Position numbers and translations under genes: made by a program. The notes beneath the pieces are model-generated. The model saw only the letters and a program-made list of their open reading frames with translations. It did not search any database and was not told the origin of the DNA. From Manduca sexta (taxonomy: Eukaryota; Arthropoda; Insecta; Lepidoptera; Sphingidae), in NCBI RefSeq assembly GCF_014839805.1, contig NC_051124.1:7254001-7318000 (forward strand): a DNA stretch of 64,000 nucleotides, written 5' to 3'. The stretch's first letter is position 1; each line of letters opens with the position of its first letter. Shown piece by piece: positions 13,401 to 28,400 of the stretch.

Positions 13401-16400
13401 ACAGCATTAAGTAATAAATAAAAAAAGGATAGGCTCAAGTGTACGAGCCGCACTCGCGCGTCCTTCCACCCCTGGGAGAGGGCTATTAGGGCACTAAGGG
13501 ATCGCGGGCGATGAGCGCTGGCGCATTTCGTAAGCTTTCGAACGGGGTAGGAGAGTTGATGACACGTGATGCCTCCGTACACTATGGTGGCGCGCTACAA
13601 ATTGTATTTTTTTATTTTTACTGAAAAGAGCTTTAGGTAATGTTTTATTTTGTACATTTAATTGTCACAAAGAAATATTTTTCGCACAGACATTATCAAG
13701 CCAATATTGAGATGTTGCTTCAGCAAATGTCAGTTATAGTATTGTATTTCTCGCCTTGGCCCTTATTCTGTACGATAGTGTAAACGCGTAACGCGGCCGT
13801 GTCATGTTATCTTCGAGAAATGTGCGTGGAATGGTATTCTGTAAGCCAAATTTCTATAGTCCTAAACATGATGCGTTGTGTTGCGTGCTTGTTACGCACT
13901 GTCAAAATAACGTGCGGGATAGAGAATAAGGCCCAAGATGACAGAATCTGCGTGTCGCCTTATGTAACTTTCATACACATTTTATTACTACCGAATACAA
14001 ATACTTTACTATGTAAATTGTTTAACAAATAACCAAACATTAACATTGCATTAAACAAAACATATTATTTTGTTGACAATTATTGTATTCCGTTTACATT
14101 CGATCGTTATGAATAACCTAATTCATATTTTAGTCAAAAACAAGTAACAATGATGTGAAATTGGAATCATATATCATTAACTGATAGAACAATGGAAATA
14201 AGTAGGTCGGTATGAGAAAATGAATTTAAATATATTTGCATTATAGGTACTTTTTAATAAATTCACATAATTATTGCGTTAATAATAATAGTTTGTCTAA
14301 TATGAAACTATATGGCATAAACAAAAGTAATATCCCACTTAGAATGTGTCAAAAAACATAACACGACTGCATGTCGTTTTATTGTGGTTGGTTGAGAGAC
14401 TAACACGTGACTGACGCATTGGTCTATCGACCACACATAACGACTTACGATTTGCATTTTTTTGGACATTGTAAGTGAGCTGAACATTTAAATAATCGCG
14501 GAACAAACACACACAAAAAAACATGCAGTCGAATTGAAACCTCCTTCTTTTCTTGAAGTCGGTTAATAAAAAATTACTCTGCACGCCAAAGCTTATACTA
14601 TACACACACACTCACGCCTTTTATCCCCGAAGGCCTTAGCAGAGGCACAACTGGTCACCCACTTTTCGCCCTGCATATACTAGAAAAACAATACGGTATC
14701 TCATATCTATATACATAATATGTATTATAACAAGCACCAACAATCATTTTTAACAAAACCAGTACGAAAATGTATACTGATATTTTTCATTCGGTTATTC
14801 TCAAATATCTAGAATAAGTTAAAGAAAACCATGACACTAGAAATAAAGAAAAAGGTATTTAAATGCATAAAGCTGATTTGTTAGTGTTTGTAAGATGAGA
14901 CCCAAAGTAAATAGCTTTTATTGCAATTGCGTCAATATTTGCAACTCTTGGCAAGGACTTTGTAGATGTTTGAAGCGTGTTGACTAGAACCACTTTGAAA
15001 ACCAAAAATACAATGTAATTTGGTATTTATTTATTCCGCGCGGAATACAGTTGTAGCAATTTTTAATGTCCTATCTAAAGATATGTTGTTTTTAGTGGAA
15101 ATTTTGAAGATGTAAAATCTAGTATTGGATATCATAAAATACTTTTTCTTTTTGCTTTTCGCTAAAGTAGTCCTACATAAATTTAGGTTTGCCAGTCATA
15201 AAATTGAAGTCATAATTGAAATATCTAGTACTGGATATAAAAAAAAATCGCTTTTCGCTAAAGTATGCCTACGTTAATTGGGTAACTCTGTAAAAGTATT
15301 GAAATCAAATTTCAATACTTTGACTACAATTTTCTATTTATAAAACGTAACAATATCTTTACTCATGTGTTTTTGATAGTGTATACATAAATATAATTAT
15401 AATGTATTTGCCTCAAGCTAGACAAATTATTATTAAAATAAGTCAAACCCCGTTTTGGTAGTTTGCATACATTAATCAGGGGTGTACTTGAATTAGCGCA
15501 AACGAATGTCGAAACGTTTGCTAATATCTAGGAGGTAATTCAATAAAGGGCAACGAGGGAGCCTTTGTAATTTATTTAAGACGTTATTAATGCCGGATAT
15601 CGTTAAACCTGAAGACGGAAATGCCGTAATAAGAAATTGGGTATTAAAAGATTACTAAAATATTACTTTGCGTTATTTATACACTTAATATCAGTCAGGT
15701 CGTTTGATATTACTTCTTAAAGATATCTTAGGAGAGTTTAAAATCCCTTGTCTTTATCCTGGTCGACGGAGTAAATAGCCTACATTTTATAATTAATATT
15801 GTGGTTTCGCTAATACAAGTTGAAACACTGGAGCCGGTTGACACATTTCCCCAGATACTAGAAAAAAAATACTGAGAATCCTTTCTTTTCTTCTGTGCCT
15901 CAGCCGTTTGAGCCTCCTCAGCCCATTGAGGCATTTCATTCATGATTCCTCGAAACCGCTCACCTATTAAAGCGGAAAAATTGCGAAACGTTCATAAAAC
16001 GGTTGAATACTTTGTGTGACCGAAATTGAGCTTCCTTTATATTACTTTCTTGACAATCCCCAATTCGGCTATTACCCAGGTTGTTTCCATGCATAAGGTA
16101 TGAGCAAACTTTTGCTATCAGCATTTCACGTATACCAAAGAAAATATTGTTCCCTGGTTGCTTAAGAAATAAGTTGCAAAAATTTACTTTCGTTTCCTCT
16201 GCTTCAAGTAACATGTTTCCGTTTCCATAATTATTAGTGATTTTTCGTGTCGTGTTTCAGTTTATTTCTAGTTTTATATTTGATTTTCTGTCTTAGGCAG
16301 ATGTATTACGATAAAGGTGACCTAGTATTTCAGACATCGCCTCAAGTTTGTTGAGAATTCTTTGTATTTATTATAAAGTTAATTGCTTTAGTCAATTATT

Positions 16401-19400
16401 GTCCTTGTTTTAACAACTGTTTGAATTATTGCACTAATCAGGTACTTGTATAGTTTAGTATAAAAAAGATTTTCTCAACAGTAATTATAGGAAAAATTTT
16501 ATTATTTTTAAAGAACAATTTATTTTCAATTCTAGGTAAAGTATAAATAATATATAATTTAGTTCAAGCTAAGTTGAAATCTGACAAAAGGAGACCAACT
16601 TCACATACTGTCCGAGTTACGAATGCAAGTACAGTGAATTTGATGTCGGCACAATTTATTTTATATTGATATGACCTAATATTAATATTAAATAATTCAA
16701 ATAAAATTAGGAGCGATAACATTTATACCTTTGTGTTTTCAAACTCACAATAAATTAAATAATATACGTAATACCAATTCTATAACAACAAAGAAATCCG
16801 AGGAATCTATAAAGTAACAAATCCCTTTCCACTAGAAAATATTATTGGTGTCTTATTGGATTATTTGATACTACCTGAAATTCACAAGTAACCTTTGAAA
16901 TTATTATACCGGTGTACTATTTCACACAGAGATGAAAACCTACAAATTATATTTTCGATGTTTATACATTATATAGAATATGTCAATATTATGTAAATAC
17001 TGTATAGTTACAATATTAATGGTTATGCAATTCTTAATAAAAAAATAAAGCTCTTCTTAAACCTTAATATTATGTGTGATCTGTGTTAAGACTTATGGTA
17101 AGATCTTTTATGAAACCAAGAACGATGATTTTTTTATTGTCACGGCCAAATGAGCCAGTAGCGAATACACCTTTCTGAAGAACTGGTGAAGTATTTTGTA
17201 CTTTAGAGAAATAATTTAAAGCATATAATACTATAACATAGACGTTATTTATGACATTAAGTAAATATTCACAGCTAAGTAAAAGGAAAGGCAAGCAAAT
17301 AGTAATTCAATTGAAATTATAAATACAATAAATATAATCATCGAAAAATATTATACGGTAGATGTAATTTAATTCACTTTCTGACTTAATACAGTCAATA
17401 AATTCCTTTCCTATAACGAAATAGCTTTTAATAGGAAAACAGAAAGATTATTTCAAATTAGTGGTCACCTAAATTGATTTAGAGATAAACTGAGCACCGC
17501 TGGGGAAAAGTAAAAGTAACAAATTGGCCATTTTATTATTCTGCTCCCTTGTAATCTTATTTCCACTGTAATAGGAATGAATGTGCGTCAATCTAGTGTG
17601 TCCGGCCTTTATATCCTTATACGACTTGTGCTGCTACATTTTTAAGTTGTAATTTGGTGTAAGGAAGAAAAAATCAAGACCCTTGAAAATAAATTTCAAA
17701 AAATATTTATGAAAGAGAAATATACAAGGTCATTTTGACATCGCGTTACTAAATGAAACCACATACTTATCTACTTAGAAACAACACTTCACAATAAGTT
17801 ACTTGAGCCGTAGTAATAAAATAAAAAAGTATAAGTTTCGGACAAAATAAATATTAATAAAAAGTAATTTTAATTTTACGCGCTCTAATGCCACTACTAC
17901 TACTCTAAGAGAATTCATTGAAATGGCATCATTATACTTTCAGTCAGAAATACACGCCATATTCGCATTAAACTACTAAATGATAAAAAAATCTGAAAAC
18001 TAAAACCAGGATTTTTGGTGAAAATATTCGTTATTAATGGATGATTTTTGGCACAATGTCAGCAAAGCTGAAGAGGAGTATGTGGTTTCATTTAGTAACG
18101 CAAAGTCAAAATGACCTTGTATATTATTATTAATAACTAGGTATTGTTCGTGACTTTACTCGCGTCAAGTATTTCCCGCTACAAAAGTCCCTAAAAAACT
18201 GTATGATGCCAGTGCCATCTATTTAAAAAATCAGAGTAAAAACTCTTAATTTCCCTTGGGAGTACGGAATAAAAATCTTATGTGTTAACCAAGGACACGG
18301 TCTACCCGTAGGCAAAGTTTCATTCAATTCCCTTTAATTGTTTTTGCGTTTACCTCTCACAAACATCCAAACATTTTCACAAACTTTATAATATTAGTAA
18401 GAAGTAATTTGAAGTTATATAATGAATTATAATATCAGCCCTGTATTATATACTTTCCCACTGTTGGGCACGGGCCTCCTCTACTACTGAGAGGGATTAG
18501 GCCTTAGTCCACCACGCTGGCCTAGTGCGGATTGGTAGACTTCACACATCCTTAAAATTCCTAGAGGGAACTTCTCAGGTATGCAGGTTTTCTCACGATG
18601 TTTTCCTTTACCATTAAAGCGAGCGATAATTCACAAAGAATACACACATAATTTTAGAAAAGTCAGTGGTGTGTACCCTTGGGATTTGAAACCTGCGAGC
18701 ATTCGTATCGGTAGTCCGTTACACACCCAATTAGGCTATCGTCGATTAAATTGAAGTTAATATATTATTATCATTTACCTACTTCCTAACTCTAACATTC
18801 TGCTACTGAATATATTTTGATTTTAGTCATATTTTTGCTTGGTTGAAAGGTGATAATCTCTCTAAAAACCAAATTAATTTCTTCTATTATATACAAATAA
18901 ATAATGTATAGTTTCTATTCTATCTCTAAGCATAATTTCTGAATAAGTTATATAAAACCTCATTTAAATTACCCTGTCATAATTTTACAAATAAACATAA
19001 AAAAATTCTATTACATGACCTAATTTCGTACCTACTTAATCTTGTTTCTCATTTGTGTAAATCCACGTTCCCATTTCCATTCAGCCTACGAGCTTACGGT
19101 CTGGATTTAATTTTTTCCATTCGGTAGGTGAAATACGTAGAAATGTCTGTTGAGATGAATTAGACACTTCTGTGAATTGACTAAAGGGTTTGATGAGATT
19201 TAAAAAATATTTTTAAATTTGTAGAGTGGTTTATAATTTGTGTTAGTACTGGAGGACATAGAGATTTGAGTGTTTCGCTTTGGTCATTGGATTCTGGGAA
19301 TATAAGTTTAAAGAAATATTTAGACGTGTATATTTTTTATTGCTTTGAAGGACAAGACTACACGACCGCCTATAAATAGTAGAAACACAATCCAGCACCT

Positions 19401-22400
19401 TAAATTACAAATTATTATTTTGTTTTCCCCTGCGCTCGCCATGTTAAGTCTTATTACGTCCAGTAGTTACGCTGGCTACAGTGTTCTTCAAACCGGAACA
19501 CAACAGTAACTACACACTGCTGCTTGGCGGCAGAAATAAACATTGCCGTGGTACTTACCCAGGCGGACTCTCACATCTGAGAGAGCTACCAACAGTCTCA
19601 ATTAACTGAATTGGGTGTTTCGTAGTTGCTGATCTTTTAAAAATATTTAACGTCAAATTTATTTTTGTCGTTCCTTGTGTTATTTGAAACAAATATATAA
19701 CTTAATGTGAAAGTTAAGGTGAATCATGTTTCAACGTAAATTGAATCTTAATTATTTGTTTCAGAGCATCATTTCTATCCGTGTGCGTCCGCCGACGTGT
19801 GCCCTCAGATGAGAATCTCAACACCGATTATGCACCCATACAGCGGTATCCCAGGTAATATAACTTATTTCAATAAACCGCGAGCCCTTATAATAACTTA
19901 ATGAATTATAAAGCTATAAAATATTATCCATATGAGCAAAATTAATTTTACTACCTTTGCATATTTTGAGTTGGAATGTTTGTTGGATGTAAAATCAAAT
20001 ACCATTGAACAAATTTGGATTAAGTCTAACACATAGATAGACCGAGCCCAAATATAAAAGTATTGTCCTGGTGAAGTACTGAATGGAGATTTTACTCCGG
20101 GAAAGCCTAGTCACAATCCTCATCAAACATTTGTCTAAAGGTTTGGCCAACCCACCCCGGCACCGCCCGAGCTATGCGCCTACGATGCCGACCTGGAATG
20201 CTCATACTTCCGTCGACGTCCACGGTCGGTGTGCAGCCAACCTGACCCCAAGCGGTATACATGGATGCCTGAGGACGAAGACTTCACCCGGATGGAGTGG
20301 CCACAGTGAGTGAACATAAACGATAACGATTTGGTAATGTTTTATATTTGGTAATATTAAAGACTAGCTGACCTGACAGACGTTGTCTCGTCTTAACTAT
20401 GAATTTGCAGCGCGCATTCTGTCAATCGCTCACAGTTATTTTAAACAATTGACAGTTATATAAAATTAATATTTTCGTTAAGTTTTCTAAAATTTTCTAA
20501 TTTCCGCGCAATTTTTTGAATTTATTCTTTCATAAGAACCACTTCCTTACAATAACAAACACAACAACAAAAAAATTGTGAAATCGGTCCAGCCGTTCAC
20601 GCGTGATGGCGTGACCGAGGGAAATAGGGATTCATTTTTATATATATAGATTATACAATATATCAATTGATTTTGTAAGGTCTTTTGGGTACCAGTCCTA
20701 CTGAATAGCGACGTCTTACTCTGACGCCTTTTTATTTGATTACTGGTAATGGTAAATGATTTTTTATTTGTATCCCTTGCAATTGCGAGGCTCCTCGCAG
20801 CATTAGGCCCTGGATAATTGCCTTATTCGCTATCCCTAGGACTGCCAAATCCAATGCTACTGATCACGCATTTACTGTATAATTTTATTTATATTCCAGA
20901 TTCTAAAGTTCTACCAGCTGTATGAATACATTGATCCTAATATCAATATCAAAAGGAGATGTTGTGTCATTCAAAATCTCATTTCCACTTTCTCATATAA
21001 CACCAACAGTCTTGAATCGAAATCGTATAATTCTTCCATCTCTGCATTCAACATTAATTTTTTACTTCAATTTTAAATATTTCTCTACGAAATATCATTT
21101 TGACGCTTCATTTTTGCGAGATGCGACCAAGCTGTAATGTCTGTTTCGTTTTATCTTCTTGCTACAGTGGGTACGGAGTAGGGACGTATTTATTTCTGTC
21201 TGATATTTTATGCATTTAACTTAATAGGTATCGTATTTGAGTAAATGGTTCGTAGATTTTGTTGTGAAAGGCAATTGTCTCTTTACTGCATTTAAGATAA
21301 TTTCATATGAATAATTATCAATTTCTAGGTCTATGGTTGGTTATCTCTTTATTGATTAATTTAGATTTTAGAGTAATAAGTAAGAATTAGAGTTTTCTTT
21401 ATATTATGAATTAAGTATCTAGTAAACTTTGAATATTAAATAGGAAAATTATATTGATTACTAGTTTTTCCTAACAGCTGCGCCGCGTTAAGTAGTTTCC
21501 TGGGATAAAAATTATTCTACAGCACCCGAGAGTAATATAGCTTCCTAATAGTTAAAAATAAATCGGTTTCAAACTAAGAGACAAACTCTTCAGCTTTATA
21601 TATTAGTATAATTCCAGAAGGTTATTTTGAATACTTTTGGGATAAAAGATACAAAACTATTGACCTTCGATAAAGCCAACAAATTTCTTTGTCCAATGTT
21701 ATATTTAGTTTACATGGTACTTACTGTTAGGCACATTATTTACCTAAACACAAATAATATGACGTTGAAAGAATTATTTCACTTTATTTATTGAACTTTC
21801 ATTACTCCAAACATTCGAACACAACGATGACATTTCAGATCAACAAAATATATTCATTAAGAAGCGTATTATATGGAATACGAACTTCTTTAACTTTGTG
21901 ACAGCACGAACTTACCACATACCACAGGTATATCGATTGAACTTAATCGAATTCATTAAACGAAGATCGATTTAATGTGATTTAAATGACCGTCCGAAAA
22001 TATCTTCGATGGGAAATCAATCGCTCGTTTGTGGTGCAAATGGTGGACATAATGTTGAAGAGCAGCAAAATTTACATAGCCACGGAACCTTTATCTATAC
22101 TCTAATTGATTTAACTTGAGTGTTTTCGATGTTTTCGCAAATAAAATATTAACGAGCGTTCCTCGCATAATGGAGCGTTGGGAGCATTTTATTTCCCTTT
22201 GTTTAAAGTATTGTGTTTTTAATTTTCGGTCGGAGTTAGGCACGCTTGAGATCGTTTTATTGTAAGCTCGTTTGGAAAGTTAGTCACATGTACGTTATTT
22301 ATTTCTATGGTACACCAACAACATATATGTACATAATATATAAATTTTAAAACATCTAATGATACTGTAATCGTTAGTGGCTGATATGTATGTCCATTAC

Positions 22401-25400
22401 AGGTATAAGCAACTAAACTAAATTACAAGATAAAAATTAAAAAATACTAACTAAAAAAATTTAATTATGTAATTTAAAAGAATGCCAAATAATTTGTGGA
22501 CATTTACAGAAAACCCATTGATATATTTTCCTGTTAAGTAAAGGTTTAAATTTTAATGACGTTTTCAAGATTCCTAAGACTAAAGGCAAAATGAATAGAA
22601 GAAACAAAGAAGAAACCTATCTACACAATTTACAACAAAATAGTAATACTATCAAATGAGGACAGCTAATGAATTCTGAACGCCTCTTATTTTTTCATCA
22701 AGTCTTCATTTCAGGATATACATTTTCATGTCAAGTACAATCTTTAAATACGTGAAACGTTCATGTAACTTTTTATATAACCGACAGCCTTCAGTCGTCT
22801 GGAAATGTCCCAAGCGAGTTACCTTTTCAACTTATTTTAGGGTTATAACCATTTCTATAGGGAATAAATCTACAGCTCGAGAATGGTAGAAATAACCTTT
22901 TTTTTTTATCTTTAATATCATTTAATTGACAGCGAAACCTGGGCAATATTATCTCTTAGTTTAACGAAATTCACGTGTTTTAAGCATTGTTTTCTACGTA
23001 CAACCACAATCTACATACTAGACCATTTTGTAGTAGCAATTAGAAATAGTGCCTACGCATTTTTAGAGTTTTTCATCTGGAATTATGTATTATTACACCT
23101 GTAAATACATATTTGTATGTCTTAATATTAAAAGAATTCTTTAGCTTCTATCAATCTGAGTGTTATAAATTAAAATTTATCTAACAAACAGCAAATATAC
23201 CATACATGAACAAAGCTTGCTTACTGAATTACGTTTTCAATTTGCATAGAGGCTTGTAGACCCTTGCGGAGTGTGATATTATACGACGTATAGAAACCTC
23301 ATAACCGCAGTTTATAGAGTTGCCGAGGGTGTGATAAGTTTTGTGGCCGGGTTACAATTATGGTGTGTGTGTATAATGTTTCTTGTTTAGCAGATTATTA
23401 TTAGTTTCACTAAATTAGGAAATATTATTGAAAATTGCATGCATATCATGCGTTTTTTAAATAATAGTTATTGTTTTTTGTTTTACTTCTTTATAATTGA
23501 AAAGGTAGATGGACATTTGTCTCTCCACCACCTTAAGGTTGACGGAAATAATGTCTATAGCATTAAGTCCGCCATTATACATTTGTATATTAAGTGTAAT
23601 AAAAAATAAATAAAGGGTAAGTCGTAAAAAATATCCAATTTTTTTTATAACTTCGTGATATTTTGGTTTCATTGTTTTGAAATAAGTTAAAAAATGGTTT
23701 AACCATGCTCCTGTTGGGTATATTCTCCTAACAATTCTTGATCATAGTGTGCGATGGTCTCCTTGAACGTGCCATGTCGTAGAAGTAAATTATAATTGAT
23801 ATAAAACCCTATGTAAATGCAGTCACTGAATATAAAGTTGTAAATAAATTTGTAAATAATTTATACTATTTACAAATTATGCTCTAATTCCAAATGTAGC
23901 TTTCGATTGTTTCTAAATTCAAAAGGGTTTACTAACACTCAAATGTTTTAAACTCAAACCCAGCCAGAGTTGAAAGCCTGGATAATCTTCAAAAAGGTTA
24001 CAATCCATCAGTAAACAGATACAAAATTAGACACTACAATATACAACTGATGTACATATAGTTATTTCTTATGTTTACGCGAATGTTAGACATTGAAATA
24101 AAACTATTTACAGATTTTATCGGGGTTATTTATATTATTATTTTCTCCCGACGTTTTGAAGTTTTTGCGGCCATCGTGGTCACGGGGCGGACTAATGTGG
24201 TGATCCGAAAAGTTAGTTACAATATCTAAGTCCATTTTTTTTTAAATTTAATTGTAAGCTGCAAATTCTTCAAAACGTCGGGAGAAAATAATAATATAAG
24301 TAACCCCGATAACATCCGTAAACGGTTTTGATGCAATAATGTACATATTTTCTTCTTTCCTTCCTGCCTTCCCGAACAATTAGCAATTTCTCAGAACTAA
24401 CTATTTTGCTTCGAAATATGAGCTTTAGTTTTCCAAGTTGCATCGCTTCGGATTTACCCATGTTTCTGAAATCTCTTTGCAATTCGTTTCATATTACGAA
24501 AGCAGAGATTATTTGCTCGATATTTGCTTCCACGCCAAAGTACTCTGTGTAATTTGTGGAGCTATCAGTAAACTTTGGTATAGGAATCAAACGGTAATAT
24601 TTACCACAAAATAACTGGAATAAACCTCTTCAATTAGATTAAGATCTACCAACTACGTATATACCTCTCTTATGCCTTTTGAATCTTCTTTTGTGTTTGT
24701 TAGTCTAAAGTGTAAATCAGTTAATAAATGATTTTAATTTGCTAATGAACAGATGGATTTACTGTTGCTAGGTGCTATGTGAGAGTCCGCATATATAGGT
24801 ACCACCGCAATGTCTTTCTGCCGCTGAGTAACAGTGTGTAATCACTGTTGTGTTCCGGTTTGAAGAACATTGTAACCAGTGTAATTACTCGATATAATAA
24901 AATTTAACATCCATGTCTCAGGATGGCAAGCGCAGTAGAATACCAAACAATATTTTGTAATTTAAGGTATTGGATGGTGTTTTTACTGTTTATGGGCGGC
25001 CGTATCGCTTACCATCAGGAGAAGGGCAACCTCGTCTCATCATTCAAAGCGATAAAAAGAAAGATTGGATAACAAGGCACTTCTACACGATTATTAAAAT
25101 TAGACAGCAATTAATTTAAGTAATGATGTGATTTTATTTCAGATCGGTAATAGAAGATAACGCGGGTTGGCCGCAGAATTATAATGTGGACCAAATCGCG
25201 TCAGTCAGTCGTGGTGGCTCTCTGCCGAGGCCGCCTTCTATAATACCGTGAGTATATTGGTTCCATTTGTCTTTTCTAGCTTGAAACAAACACTCACGCT
25301 TTTCATTCTCAAAGTGATAGGCAGAGGCGCAACTAGTGCATCCACTTTTCGACATGTGTGTTACGTTCCATGATGTGATTATGGGCGGCATAGTTGTAGG

Positions 25401-28400
25401 TTGGTCCAGCTTTGTGGCTTAGAAGCATTGAAGCAGACACCTACACTGTACTTTACTTAAGCTTCGCCTACCAATCGACTTTAGGATCAATTTTTTCAAA
25501 CAAATATTTTAAATTAAACATAAAACGATCCGCTAACTTCAACCAAGTCAAAAATAACAAAAATCTTCATTGGCGACATTATCGCTAATTTGTAATAAAA
25601 AAATCAGTCGCACCGTATTTCGAGGTATATGAAAACATAAAGATAAACACGAAAATTACCCTTGTTTACATAAACAAAGTCGTCTAGGTCGTATGAAACC
25701 TTTGACACATACAACCCAAACAAATAAAGGGAGTTGATATGACAAAGAGGCTAATATTGCTTCAGTTGTATTTTTTTCCAACAATAGCTGATTTAAGCCA
25801 ATCGCGTTTACGACTCTATTCTTGGAGTTACGTTTTATCTTCGTATTTTGAGTTCAAAGTTCTTTTTGACATTGGATACCAGAGAAATTGGTTGATAAAT
25901 TCTATAACTAATAAAAGTATGGTTATTGTATATTATTTTATATATTATTGCCAGCAAAGGATTATCCCAATCCTTTGCTGGCATTTTGTTGGATTATATA
26001 AACATTATGTTAGTGTTAAAATTTCTTGGAATCTTTTTATGCTATCGAGATTTCTTTTTTGTGTGTGGAATTACTGCAGTGTGTGCGCATATTCATAATT
26101 AAGTTGCAACCTTCGTACATTGTGGAGTTTGTTTTAATAGCAGTTTGAGTATGGAATGTCTTTGTAAAATAATATGGAGAGATTATTGGAACGACAGTGG
26201 AGTATATACCTGTATTGTGAAATTCACATGTAATTAAGTTTAATAATGATATGGTAAAAGCACTTAGACTGGAATGCTGAACCCACTCCTCTGATATTTT
26301 TTTGTCCAAGCGTGATGATTGTAATTCAATTGTATATCTAGTGAATATGCTGTTTTGTTGCTTGCGTTAACCATGGTAAGCTCACATGGTAAGCGAAGAT
26401 GACATAATGATTTTTATCCCAATAAATATAATATATACTACGTTGATATAATATTTCAATATGCTTGTTAGGTATCTTCTTTGTTTCTAGAGTGCCTGCC
26501 AGTATAACGGTATCAATATTGCAGATCAGGCCTTTGTATCGCATGCTCTTCAGTTATAAGCGCCTTTGTGAGACAAGTTGCTTGATGTCTAAGATGATTA
26601 GTTAAGGAAATTGCGACCATATTGACTAGCGTTTGAATTTAAATAACTGCGCAATAATAAGGTTCAGACTTTGGACACTAATGATGGGACCAGTAGACTA
26701 ATGGTGGTAGGTTTTTGTATGCGAGGGGTCGTCTGGGTAGGTAATGTCTTTTTCTATCGTTAAGCAGCAGTGTGCAGGCACCTAGTTAGAATTTGGAGGA
26801 TAATGTAGCTATCGTAATTACTGGGCATTATGAGCTTTAATCTCTGTCTCAGGGCGAGTGCACTGGAGTGCCGCTACATACTTAGTAATTCAAAGTACAG
26901 TTAATAGATGGTCCGATCGCTTACCATAAGATGAGCGGCAAACTCGTCTCGTCATTTAAAGGCAGACATAAATAGACTAACACTAGTATTTATCTAGGTG
27001 TGCGTTCTCAAGCAAAACTAGCCACCTATAGTCCCTAAGTTCCATCAGGATTTTGATGCAGATAGATTGACAGTCAAAGCTGAAATATCCATAAATCTGT
27101 CTGCTGTACGTCACGGCGGATTATAATCCATCACGTTTGCGTTCCAAAGCCCTTGTGTGGACGTGATCAGCGAGATTTGCCGTATTGATGCGGATATTTT
27201 TGTCCCAATATTTGTTCAAATATTTGGTTTAATATGTAACAAAATTATCGTTTAACTGTTAATGCGGTAAGACTATAGTATTTTACATGGAGGTCTTTTT
27301 GTACGTATTTGTTATATGCATTTCGACCGCCATGCAGCAGAGTAGAAGCTCTGTTGTGTTTCGTTTTGAAAGGAAGTTGTAGTCAGAGTAATAACTTATC
27401 GTTGTTACTCAAGACCTGTTTTAGAGTTATCAAGTAATACCAGCTGCCCCATACATTTAATTTAAAAGTAACTTTTACATGAAATAGGCATTTCAGATAT
27501 GAGTAAAACAAAGCTACCCCACTGCACCTGATGGTAAGTGGAGTAGAGCCCAGTAGAATATCGATTGACAAGAGATTACCCCTCGCCAGTCGACACAATT
27601 GTGCCGGCCTGTTGGAACCGGAGATACACAGGCTGATCTCGGAATGCGACACACTTACCTGTGCCATCATGATGAGTTTTAATAACAGTTTACGATGGCT
27701 GCTATCCGGGCCGATATAAAATATATTATACCACCAGCAAATGAAAATATATAACCTTGTTTGAGGAGCGTAGTTTAAGCAATGATGGCATTCCACTGCA
27801 GTGATCTGTTCGCCGAATTCAACGCAAGGGCTGTACCACGCGAGGCCCATGTAAGCCCAAAGCATTTTTAAGGTGGGCAAAGATGTTTCTAGGTAGGCAC
27901 CCATCACCCATGCCGCCCTTGCTGTGCCCATATCTATTACCTTATCAATTAAATGTTAAGCAGGTACGTGATAATGTAACGCAATAAATTTGTAATTAAA
28001 TTTGAATTAGGAAATATGAATTCTAAGATTTACAAATGATACTAACCGCTCCGCAATGTGTGGGGGCGCGGGTAGCTGTACGGATGGCGAAAAAAAAGGT
28101 GTATAGTAATGTACTATTACATCTTTCATACGTAACTCATGTGTTAAAATTGTATTTATTTTCTCAGCATATATAAAAAGGTTTTTGCTTACGGTTTCTT
28201 CCACAATTCGATTAGTAAAAACTGTTTAAAAAGTAGACCATATACTGTCTTAGTTTTCAAAGTCAATCCTTACCAGATTTCATCGAAATCAATTCACTAA
28301 TTTACCCGTGAAAGCGTAACAGTTATCCATTTAGGTATATTAATATGGATATGTCGTTTTCCCACCTCCACATTTTTAAAGGGCGAAACACATCGCTCCC

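Larger units (their letters stand above)
12551..19764 (+). other. Intron 2 (7.2 kb)
   Basis: Contains a SINE A fragment (12716-12835), a 183-bp inverted-repeat element (13755-13937), a SINE B fragment (14603-14680), an imperfect internal duplication (15110-15300), MITE F (17722-18123), a non-LTR-type tail (18140-18405), a full reverse SINE A (18432-18744) and repeat D (19395-19612). The rest is featureless AT-rich DNA. Confidence 0.6.
20306..25142 (+). other. Intron 4 (4.8 kb)
   Basis: Repeats at 20364-20652 and 21462-21610 (non-LTR-type tails), foldback element E at 24062-24320 and repeat D at 24775-25065. 21700-24050 is plain AT-rich sequence in which I see nothing. Confidence 0.6.

Noticed and set aside
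13304..13582. 92-residue minus-strand frame over a GC-rich patch
   Set aside because: No similarity to a known family; the patch looks like an unclassified repeat and the frame is not linked to any splice sites.
25739..26098. 119-residue plus-strand open frame
   Set aside because: AT-rich composition with Phe/Tyr/Ile bias, no domain and no splice link; it also contains the hairpin. Looks like chance.
27383..27931. 182-residue minus-strand open frame
   Set aside because: It runs through dispersed repeat C in reverse and into unrelated sequence; residues match the translation of that repeat at other loci, so it is not a gene.
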